NCBI RefSeq assembly: GCF_014840935.1
Contig: NZ_CP062005.1
Coordinates: 3,224,001-3,288,000 of the forward strand
Reading direction: 5' to 3'
Source: Halomonas sp. YLGW01
GTDB lineage: Bacteria; Pseudomonadota; Gammaproteobacteria; Pseudomonadales; Halomonadaceae
DNA length: 64,000 nucleotides
Below are positions 31,764-40,000 of the stretch, one piece after another; positions within the stretch are counted from its first letter, which is position 1, and every line of letters begins with the position of its first letter. The translations under genes and the position numbers were made by a program. The notes beneath the pieces are model-generated. The model did no database searches. It was not told where the DNA came from and saw nothing but the letters and a program-made list of their open reading frames with translations.

Positions 31764-31971
31764 GGGGTCTCCTTGTTGTTGTGAAAGGGCATGTTGTTGA
31801 GAAAGAACCTAGCGTGGTGAATCGCAAGTGGTCATCGAAGCATATCAAAGCGGTCATCTGTCCATGGAAGCATGTCGGGGCGCTGCTGACAGCCTTCGTA
31901 ATCGAGGCAAGCTTGCTCCCTCGCCGCCGGCACGCTAGGTTATTGCACGCTCATTCAATAAAAGGACGCTC

Positions 31972-32898
31972 ATGAATATCGCCATTCGCCTCCCCCTCGC
32001 CACCGCCCTGGCCCTCGGGCTCACCGCCCCGCTCACGGCCCAGGCCGATGCCCTCGAGCAGCAGCTCGCCGACCTTCAGGACTTCCAGATCATCGCCCAC
32101 CGTGGGGCCAGCGGCCATGCGCCGGAGCACACTTGGCCGGCCTACGAGCAGGCCCGCGAGATGGGTGCCGACTACCTCGAGCTGGACCTGCACATGAGTG
32201 CCGACGGCGAGCTGATGGTGATCCACGACACCACCCTGGATCGCACCACCGACGGCGAGGGCAAGGTGAAGGATTTCACCCTCGACGAACTCAAAGCGCT
32301 GGATGCCGGCGCTTGGTTCAACGCGGCTCACCCCGAGCGGGCCCAAGACGCCTACGCCGGCGCCGAGCTGCTGACCCTCGACGAGGTGATCGACCGCTAC
32401 GGCAGTGACGTGCGCTATTACATCGAGACCAAGTCGCCGGAGCGCTACCCCGAGCTGCAGCGCGCCCTGGTCGAGACCCTGGAGGCCGAAGGGCTGGTCG
32501 CGTCCGGCTCGGTGGTCATCCAGTCGTTCAGCCGCGACAGCCTGCAGCAGGTCCACGCGCTCAACGCCGATATCCCGCTGGTGCAGCTGGTGTGGTACTC
32601 CCCCGCCGAGGACGGCGAGGGCCTGACCGAATGGACCGGCGTGACCCCGGCGCCCGCCGAGATCACCGACGCCGACTTTCAGGCCATCGCCGAGTACGCC
32701 GTGGGCGTCGGCCCCAACGTCGTCTATGACGGCGAAGACGTGATCGACGAAAGCTTCGTGAAGCAGGCCCACGCCAACGGCCTGCTGGTGCACCCCTACA
32801 CCATCAACGACCCCGAGCAGATGCAGCGCCTGCTCGACTGGGGTGTGGACGGCATGTTTACCAACTTCCCGGACCGGTTGAGGGCGCTGGTGGAATAA
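31972..32898 (+). CDS. Glycerophosphodiester phosphodiesterase, periplasmic
   Basis: A 308-residue GDPD-family enzyme of the GlpQ kind: a signal peptide (MNIAIRLPLATALALGLTAPLTAQA), then the catalytic HRGASGHAPEHTWPAY, LELDLHMSADGELMVIHD (metal acids and second histidine) and DRTTDGEG. It hydrolyses glycerophosphodiesters to glycerol-3-phosphate and alcohols, providing carbon and phosphate. No glpT neighbour is present. AAAGGACGCTC precedes the start. The 200-bp upstream region is relatively AT-rich and probably holds the promoter. Confidence 0.92.
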   Translation: MNIAIRLPLATALALGLTAPLTAQADALEQQLADLQDFQIIAHRGASGHAPEHTWPAYEQAREMGADYLELDLHMSADGELMVIHDTTLDRTTDGEGKVKDFTLDELKALDAGAWFNAAHPERAQDAYAGAELLTLDEVIDRYGSDVRYYIETKSPERYPELQRALVETLEAEGLVASGSVVIQSFSRDSLQQVHALNADIPLVQLVWYSPAEDGEGLTEWTGVTPAPAEITDADFQAIAEYAVGVGPNVVYDGEDVIDESFVKQAHANGLLVHPYTINDPEQMQRLLDWGVDGMFTNFPDRLRALVE

Positions 32899-33023
32899 GG
32901 GCTATATCGCTGGAGAATAGCACCGTAGAGGGCCAGTTTGCGTGACCCTCTCCGGTGTAACGTTTCCTTCAACAGAGCAAGCGCATTAGCGACAGAGTCT
33001 GCCGAAAGGGCTTACTAAGCTTT

Positions 33024-33533
33024 TCATCTCTCTGAATCAACATTAAACCATGGCTTCCAGGTACCAATGAGCCGATCTTCAGTAAAGAAACGTTCGGCAA
33101 TAGCATTTTCAGAAAAGTTCGTAGTGTATGAAAACCCAACGTTATCAAAAATTATGTCCAAGGGTTCTTCGGCCTCTCGAAACACATGCTCTATGCCATA
33201 ACGCAACTGACAAGAGGTAGTCACTGCTCTTTGTTTTTCATTTGTCACGGGTATTTGATGAAGCCTTCCTTTACATTTTCTTTTTATATGCAAAGAAAAT
33301 CGGCTTTTGATATTGGTTGACTTACCAACATATAGACATGGATATTCTATTTCCGGTGGCCACCACTCCATAAACTTAACATCAACAGGCTTTTCGCCGG
33401 GACCTTTGAGAACGATGTGCCTGTTTGCCTGCAATAGCACATCCCGTTTACCTAGCCACCAAAAGGCGTAAACACCAGGTTCTTCGGGCAATGCAATTCT
33501 TTGGCCTTTAAATATATCTCTAACGAGTCGCAT
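33024..33533 (-). CDS. GIY-YIG-nuclease-like protein in an AT-rich islet
   Basis: A 169-residue protein whose core fits the GIY-YIG fold: GVYAFWW for the first GIY strand, CLYVGKSTNIKSRFSLHI for the YIG strand and following helix, and FSENAIAERFFTEDRLIGT with a possible metal-binding Glu (catalytic residue not proven). Codon usage and base composition are visibly AT-rich compared with all neighbours, indicating recent transfer. Start 33533 is taken from the conserved-looking MRLVRDIFKGQRIALPEE; 33587 is a possible upstream start and neither has a clear Shine-Dalgarno. A role as a stand-alone homing or defence nuclease is possible but unproven. Confidence 0.7.
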   Translation of the reverse strand: MRLVRDIFKGQRIALPEEPGVYAFWWLGKRDVLLQANRHIVLKGPGEKPVDVKFMEWWPPEIEYPCLYVGKSTNIKSRFSLHIKRKCKGRLHQIPVTNEKQRAVTTSCQLRYGIEHVFREAEEPLDIIFDNVGFSYTTNFSENAIAERFFTEDRLIGTWKPWFNVDSER

Positions 33534-33961
33534 TGATGTTTTTCTGTGCAAAACCTGCTTCCTATATAAACTTAACACCGCCAGCATGCGCGGATTTTAT
33601 TGGAGGCGAAGCCGCAACGAAAAAGACGTCGCCGTGCCTGGCCTTGTTAGGGCTAATGAGGCAACTGAGGTGCCGGCGGTACAGCACCGCCCCTCTTTCC
33701 CTGTTGGAATGCCCGCGCACCCATAAGGAAAAATGCAATTAGCTAAACAGGATTAAGAGAACTTCGCCACCGTTGCGCATCCCTTGATGCCAACGCCTCG
33801 ATGGTTGCTTGGCACGGCTCGACGTCGAGCGAGCGGTTAACGGCAACGCTGAGGAGAGAAATGAGAGAATAACGTGGGCGGACACAACGCGGGAACACTC
33901 GAGGCATGCCCCGCATCATGGTCAACGGCGCAGCCGCTGGAAGAGGGAGACGATGCCGGCC
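33534..33961. other. Mostly non-coding junction of the AT-rich islet
   Basis: About 430 bp between the GIY-YIG gene and the next small gene. It contains the attC-like imperfect inverted repeat at 33570-33652 and fragments of open frames with no recognisable product. Base composition returns to the high-GC norm near 33780. Confidence 0.55.
33570..33652. repeat. Imperfect inverted repeat resembling an integron attC site
   Basis: The left end TAACACCGCCAGCA and the reverse complement of the right end TAACAAGGCCAGGCA align with one extra base, and RYYYAAC (ACTTAAC) opens the left end. The right simple site GTTAGGG departs from GTTRRRY at its last base, and the unpaired spacers are shorter than normal. 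Only suggestive. Confidence 0.3.
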
Positions 33962-34210
33962 TCACACCGGCGAGCCCTTGCCGTCGACGGTCTCGCCCTT
34001 CAGGTACTGCTCGGTGGTCAGCAGGAACAGGCGACGGAAAAGCTCGTGGATCGCTTCCTCGCGCCTGAGCGCCAGCAGCTCCTCGTCCTCGCTCTCGGCC
34101 AGCATATGGCGCGGATACTCCCAGGCCAGGCGCACCGCGCCGGAACTGGCATCACGAATCTGCAGGCTGGGGTTGGCGCCCCGCAGGCGGGTATCGATCT
34201 GGTAAGGCAT
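33962..34210 (-). CDS. Small conserved-looking protein behind a Fur-like box
   Basis: An 82-residue soluble protein (MPYQIDTRLRGANPSLQIRD) rich in acidic and basic residues, with a helical middle (DEELLALRREEAIHELFRRLFLLTTEQYLKGE). GAGGACACCCTC places a Shine-Dalgarno about 8 nt before the start. A Fur-box match lies 28 bp upstream, so it may be iron-repressed. It is divergent from the GCS2-type ligase gene. No family is recognised; it looks like a real gene from its codon usage and regulation rather than from known homology. Confidence 0.7.
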   Translation of the reverse strand: MPYQIDTRLRGANPSLQIRDASSGAVRLAWEYPRHMLAESEDEELLALRREEAIHELFRRLFLLTTEQYLKGETVDGKGSPV

Positions 34211-34237
34211 GAGGGTGTCCTCGATAGCTGCAATTAA

Positions 34238-34252
34238 TGATAACGATTGTCA
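34238..34252. promoter_or_regulatory. Fur-box match between divergent genes
   Basis: TGATAACGATTGTCA fits the 7-1-7 Fur pattern TGATAAT-N-ATTATCA in 12 of 14 defined positions. It sits between the small minus-strand gene and the GCS2 gene and could control either. Confidence 0.65.
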
Positions 34253-34414
34253 TTTGCAATCTAGGCGACCCGGCACGCTCTGTCAAAGACGCCTCGACCG
34301 GGAACGGAGGCCGCGCCCCTCGACCAAATCCTGCAACCGGCCCGATCGTGAGCGGCAGTTCTTCATTCTTGCCTAGACTGGAGGTATCGCGGGATGCCGC
34401 CAGGGAGCGTGGCC

Positions 34415-35905
34415 ATGGGGACCAACATCGATCGGGAGCGGTTCACGGCATCCGACATGAAACGCTTCACCGCTCGCCTCCACGAGAGCCTCGCGGTGCT
34501 GCGCGAGCTGCTCGACCAGCCGAGCTTCGGGCGTGGCGCGCCAAGCCTCGGCGCCGAGCTCGAGACCTATATCGCCGATGACAACGGTCGCGTGCTGCCC
34601 CTCAACCAGCGGCTGATCGACGAGATGCAGGACCCTCAGGTGCAGCTCGAGCTGAACCGCTTCAATATCGAGTACAACCTGACGCCGCTGCCCCTGGCGG
34701 GCGCCCCCTTCGCCGCCCTGGAGCGCCAGCTCGTGGCGGCCCTGGCGCGGCTGCAGGGCGCCGCCACGCCTCACGGCGGGCATATCGTGCCGATCGGCAT
34801 CCTGCCGACCCTGACCCGGGCCGATCTCGGCGCCCATGCGATGTCCGACAGCCGTCGCTTCCGGGCCATGGAGCGCCAGCTCAAGGCGCTGCGCGGCGAG
34901 GCCTTCAGCATCGAGATCCACGGCCAGGACCGACTGGCGCTGAAAAGCTCCCATGTCGCCCTGGAGGGCGCCAACACCTCCTTCCAGCTGCACCTGCGGG
35001 TGGAACCCGAGCGCTTCGCCGACACCTTCAACACCATACAGCTCATCACCCCGCTGGTGCTGGCACTGGCTGCCAATTCGCCGCTGTTCCTTAAGCAACG
35101 GCTGTGGGACGAGACCCGCATCGCCCTGTTCAAGCAGTCGGTGGACGACCGCCAGCGCGGAAGCGATGCCTGGCGACGCCCGTCGCGGGTGGCCTTCGGC
35201 CAGGGCTGGGTGCGCCGCGGGGCCTGGGAGCTGTTCGCCGAGACGGTCGCCCTGCACCCGCCGCTGCTGCCAGTGCTCGGCGACACCGCCCCCGGCGCCT
35301 GGCGGCCGGGCGACCCCGCCCCGGCGCTGGGCGAACTCCGGCTGCACATGGGCACCGTCTGGCCCTGGAACCGCGCCGTCTATGACCCCGCCGACGGCGG
35401 CCATTTGCGTATCGAGATGCGCGCCCTGCCGGCCGGCCCGACCCCGCGCGACATGGCCGCCAACAGCGCCCTGCTGCTCGGCCTGGCCCTCGGCTTGCGC
35501 GATGATATCGAGGCCCGACTCAGCGCCCTGCCCTTCCACTACGCGGAGTACAACTTCTACCGCGCTGCCCAGCAGGGCCTTTCGGCGCGGCTGCTGTGGC
35601 CTCATCGCCAGCATCACCGGCTCGAGGAGATGCCCCTCGCCACCCTGCTGGAGGACCTGCTGCCCCACGCCCGCGCCGGCCTGATGGCCGGCGGCGTCAG
35701 CCCCGCGGATGCCGATGCCTTCCTCGCGGTGAGCGAGGCGCGCTTGGCGGCACGTACCAGCGGCGCCACCTGGCAGCGCGGCATGCTGGCGGCCTTCGAG
35801 GCGCGCGGCCTGTCCCGAAGCAAGGCCTGCCGGCACATGCTCGGGCGCTACCGCCATGAGGCCGCGACCCAGCGCCCGGTGGCCGACTGGTCGACGGAGG
35901 CCTGA
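34415..35905 (+). CDS. GCS2-type glutamate--cysteine ligase family protein
   Basis: A 496-residue ATP-dependent carboxylate-amine ligase of the GCS2 (bacterial/plant glutamate-cysteine ligase-like) superfamily. The acidic N-terminal metal site is in LGAELETYI, followed by ELNRFNIEYNLTP, SFQLHLRV and a late HLRIEMRALPAGPT. The family ligates glutamate or similar acids to an amine; it includes authentic gamma-glutamylcysteine synthetases and amidoligases of unknown substrate. The coupled downstream AspA-type hydrolase suggests the latter. The start at 34415 has GGGAG upstream; an in-frame ATG at 34394 with GGAGG is also credible. Confidence 0.82.
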   Translation: MGTNIDRERFTASDMKRFTARLHESLAVLRELLDQPSFGRGAPSLGAELETYIADDNGRVLPLNQRLIDEMQDPQVQLELNRFNIEYNLTPLPLAGAPFAALERQLVAALARLQGAATPHGGHIVPIGILPTLTRADLGAHAMSDSRRFRAMERQLKALRGEAFSIEIHGQDRLALKSSHVALEGANTSFQLHLRVEPERFADTFNTIQLITPLVLALAANSPLFLKQRLWDETRIALFKQSVDDRQRGSDAWRRPSRVAFGQGWVRRGAWELFAETVALHPPLLPVLGDTAPGAWRPGDPAPALGELRLHMGTVWPWNRAVYDPADGGHLRIEMRALPAGPTPRDMAANSALLLGLALGLRDDIEARLSALPFHYAEYNFYRAAQQGLSARLLWPHRQHHRLEEMPLATLLEDLLPHARAGLMAGGVSPADADAFLAVSEARLAARTSGATWQRGMLAAFEARGLSRSKACRHMLGRYRHEAATQRPVADWSTEA

Positions 35906-35908
35906 GCC

Positions 35909-36970
35909 ATGCCGCTCGCCCCGTCCTTCGCCCTGCCCGTGCTCACCGCACCAACGCTCGCCGCGGCAGGCGCCTCGACCATCACCCACAGCGACGCGAC
36001 GACCTGGCTGCGCCACGCCCTCGGCGGGCCCACCTGGCTGCACCTGCCGGGGGAGGACGCGAGCCGCTGCCGGGTGATCACCACCCTGCTCCACGGCAAC
36101 GAGCCCTCCGGCGTGCTGGCCCTGCACCGCTGGCTGGGCGAGGCGCCGCGCCCCAGGGTCAGCCTGGCGATCCTGGTGGCCAATGTCGCCGCCGCCCTCG
36201 CCCCGCCGATCTTCACCCATCGCATCGCCCCCGGCGGACGGGATCTCAACCGCTGCTTTCGCCCACCCTTTGGTGATGCCAGCGGCGAGCTGGCTCGGCG
36301 CATCGCCATGGACATCGCCGCCTGGGCACCGGAATGCGTGATCGACCTGCACAACACCTCCGGCAGCGGCCCGGCCTTCGCCGTCGCCCTGGCCCGCGAC
36401 CCCGCCATCGAGCGCCTGGCGAGCCACTTCTGCGACCGACTGATCGTCTCGGACTTCCGGCTTGGCAGCCTGATGGAGCTGCCACTGACCGCCCCGACCC
36501 TCGCCGACTGCCCGATCTTCACCCTCGAATGCGGTGGCGCCCGGGACCCGGCCGCCCTCGAGGTGGCGGCCGACGTCTATCGTCGGCTCGGTGACTGGCC
36601 GGACCTCGCGGCCCTCACCCCCGCCCCCGGCCTCGAGGTGCTGATCCATCCGCTGCGGGTCGAACTGCGCCCCGGTGCTAGCCTCGCCTATGCCCGCGGC
36701 CCGGAGCCCGGCGCCGATATCACCCTCTGGGCCCGCATCGACACCTGCAACCGCGGTATCACCGACCCGACCACCTGCCTCGGCTGGCTCGGTGAGGGGG
36801 GCCTTCGCTACCTGCAGGCCGTCGACGCCCGAGGCAGCGACCGTCTGGGGGAGCTGCTCTGCGCGCGAAACGGCAGGCTCTACCCCCGCCGCCCACTGCG
36901 CCTGTTCATGGCCACCACCAACGCCGAGATCGCCCGCAGCGACTGCCTGTTCTACGCCGTGCCGGAGTGA
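35909..36970 (+). CDS. Succinylglutamate desuccinylase/aspartoacylase family hydrolase
   Basis: A 353-residue zinc-dependent carboxypeptidase-like hydrolase (M14, AspA/AstE family). Zinc ligands lie in LLHGNEPSGVLAL (His, Glu) and CVIDLHNTSGSG (His), the substrate arginine in GGRDLNRCFRP, and the catalytic Glu in IFTLECGG. The family removes acyl groups from acyl-amino acids. It begins 3 bp after the GCS2 gene stop with its own GGAGG, so the two are coupled: one enzyme likely builds an amide and the other opens one. The substrate is unknown. Confidence 0.85.
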   Translation: MPLAPSFALPVLTAPTLAAAGASTITHSDATTWLRHALGGPTWLHLPGEDASRCRVITTLLHGNEPSGVLALHRWLGEAPRPRVSLAILVANVAAALAPPIFTHRIAPGGRDLNRCFRPPFGDASGELARRIAMDIAAWAPECVIDLHNTSGSGPAFAVALARDPAIERLASHFCDRLIVSDFRLGSLMELPLTAPTLADCPIFTLECGGARDPAALEVAADVYRRLGDWPDLAALTPAPGLEVLIHPLRVELRPGASLAYARGPEPGADITLWARIDTCNRGITDPTTCLGWLGEGGLRYLQAVDARGSDRLGELLCARNGRLYPRRPLRLFMATTNAEIARSDCLFYAVPE

Positions 36971-37021
36971 GCGCCAAATGTTGGTAACCGATAATGCTAG
37001 GACTTACTGGGTGCTTAAGGA

Positions 37022-40000
37022 TGGTTGAGCCCCGCGCCTGCGGGGATCGGGAGCTGGCCCACATGCGGGCCTGGGCCGAGGCCGGTTGAGCCCCGCGCCT
37101 GCGGGGATCGGACCTTGGCTTTGCCGTCCTCGTCGGTCGCTGGCGGTTGAGCCCCGCGCCTGCGGGGATCGGATCATGCCCAGGGGATTCAGTGCCCCGG
37201 TGATCGGTTGAGCCCCGCGCCTGCGGGGATCGGGGCGGGTGTCATGTGGCAATCTCCTCTGGACGCGGTTGAGCCCCGCGCCTGCGGGGATCGGGATAGC
37301 GGAGTGCGCTCGCAACTCGGGCCGATCGGTTGAGCCCCGCGCCTGCGGGGATCGGCTCGGCGCCGAACTAGCCGCCGGGGCCACCACCGGTTGAGCCCCG
37401 CGCCTGCGGGGATCGGCTCGGCGCCGAACTAGCCGCCGGGGCCACCACCGGTTGAGCCCCGCGCCTGCGGGGATCGGGGCCCTGGCGTCGTCGCGCCAGA
37501 AGCCTTTCACGGTTGAGCCCCGCGCCTGCGGGGATCGGTCCATGACAGCCACCGTGAGTCGTGCAATGACCGGTTGAGCCCCGCGCCTGCGGGGATCGGT
37601 CCGAAATGCGGATTCGAGTTCGATGACTAAGCGGTTGAGCCCCGCGCCTGCGGGGATCGGTCTTGCAGTCGTCAGCGTAGACGCCCCAGCGGCGGTTGAG
37701 CCCCGCGCCTGCGGGGATCGGTCTTGCAGTCGTCAGCGTAGACGCCCCAGCGGCGGTTGAGCCCCGCGCCTGCGGGGATCGGCGGCGGTCATCGTTGCGG
37801 ATCCAGTCGACGAACGGTTGAGCCCCGCGCCTGCGGGGATCGGGATATCGTCGAGCAGTCGGGCAAGAAGGCTCACGGTTGAGCCCCGCGCCTGCGGGGA
37901 TCGGGACTGGGCCGAGGGCACGGTATCCAGCGAAACCGGTTGAGCCCCGCGCCTGCGGGGATCGGGAGCCCCCCGAGGGCATCGAGGAGATCACCATCGG
38001 TTGAGCCCCGCGCCTGCGGGGATCGGGTCGGCGATGTTGTTGCGACGCAGCTTGCCGGCGGTTGAGCCCCGCGCCTGCGGGGATCGGCTTCGCTGACTGC
38101 ACAGAGTTTACTCGCAGTGCGGTTGAGCCCCGCGCCTGCGGGGATCGGGACCTGCCTACGGTCGCCGATGTGCGTCAGACCGGTTGAGCCCCGCGCCTGC
38201 GGGGATCGGGCATCCTTGACCGGCCGGAAGTAGGGGGCAAACGGTTGAGCCCCTCGCCTGCGGGGATCGGTTTGGTCGCTCTGGACGCAGCCCTGGAGGC
38301 GTCGGTTGAGCCCCGCGCCTGCGGGGATCGGTGCGGACGGAAGGTGCGCAGCAGGATATTGCGCGGTTGAGCCCCGCGCCTGCGGGGATCGGTCGCGGCG
38401 GTGGTCTCGCTCATTCGTAGATCTCGGTTGAGCCCCGCGCCTGCGGGGATCGGTTTATGTCAACTGGCGGCGGCGAGCTTAAGGACGGTTGAGCCCCGCG
38501 CCTGCGGGGATCGGATCAGACATGGCCATTTGCAGCGGGTCGCCAACGGTTGAGCCCCGCGCCTGCGGGGATCGGTGCGCCAGCGAATGCGCTATCACCG
38601 ACCTCTACTGGTTGAGCCCCGCGCCTGCGGGGATCGGGACCCCATGATTTCGACCGGTGCGGTCGGGTTCGGTTGAGCCCCGCGCCTGCGGGGATCGGCC
38701 GTTGCGCGTTGCGTGGTGGGATCAGTGGCGCGGTTGAGCCCCGCGCCTGCGGGGATCGGAAAATTTTTTCTTCTTTGGTGAGTTTTCTAGACGGTTGAGC
38801 CCCGCGCCTGCGGGGATCGGAATCGAACGCAGGAAGCCGAAACGATGAAAAACGGTTGAGCCCCGCGCCTGCGGGGATCGGTGCCAGCGCTGGTAGACGA
38901 TGCCGTTCTGGTCCGGTTGAGCCCCGCGCCTGCGGGGATCGGGATGGGTCCAAATTTGGGCCGATTCTAATCATCGGTTGAGCCCCGCGCCTGCGGGGAT
39001 CGGCAGCTAGTCCGCGCCCTGGTGCCAGCCTCCGGCGGTTGAGCCCCGCGCCTGCGGGGATCGGATCGATTATCTCTTGCAACGCCATGCCTGATGCGGT
39101 TGAGCCCCGCGCCTGCGGGGATCGGCTGCCACCGACCCGCGAGGCTGCCCTCGCCTCCGGTTGAGCCCCGCGCCTGCGGGGATCGGACGCCACGGCGGCC
39201 CGTGGCGTCTAGTCACTGCGGTTGAGCCCCGCGCCTGCGGGGATCGGGTCGATGTTGCGGATGTAGTCGCGCAAGGCGCCGGTTGAGCCCCGCGCCTGCG
39301 GGGATCGGCGGATGTCCTCGTCGGTGGCGCCGTTGGCCACCGGTTGAGCCCCGCGCCTGCGGGGATCGGGCTTTTTCGGTCCTCGGCATTGGCCTGGCCT
39401 CCGGTTGAGCCCCGCGCCTGCGGGGATCGGCAGGCGATCGGCGTTAAAACGCAGGCGCTGGGCGGTTGAGCCCCGCGCCTGCGGGGATCGGTCGATGCGT
39501 AGGGTGTCGAAGCGGTGGCAGCGCGGTTGAGCCCCGCGCCTGCGGGGATCGGGCCGACGTAACCCATCATTTCATCACTGACGCCGGTTGAGCCCCGCGC
39601 CTGCGGGGATCGGGTGGCCTCTTGAGCGGACGCGCTGGCCTCGTTCGGTTGAGCCCCGCGCCTGCGGGGATCGGGGCACGATCGTGTAGGTGGTGGTCGG
39701 CTTCTCCGGTTGAGCCCCGCGCCTGCGGGGATCGGCGCGCCACCCCCGGCGCCGCCGGCTGGGATGTCGGTTGAGCCCCGCGCCTGCGGGGATCGGTGAC
39801 GATGCGGCTCTGGTGTTTCGTGATCGGGCGGTTGAGCCCCGCGCCTGCGGGGATCGGCCGCGCGATGAGGCTCTGGCCTACTCGAAGATCGGTTGAGCCC
39901 CGCGCCTGCGGGGATCGGGAATCCGAGATGGGGGCCGTGCCTGCGCTCGACGGTTGAGCCCCGCGCCTGCGGGGATCGGACCACGAAACTCCATCACCGG

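Noticed and set aside
33743-33925. A 60-codon minus-strand frame in the islet junction
   Set aside because: No ribosome site, no recognisable motif and unusual composition; not supportable as a gene.
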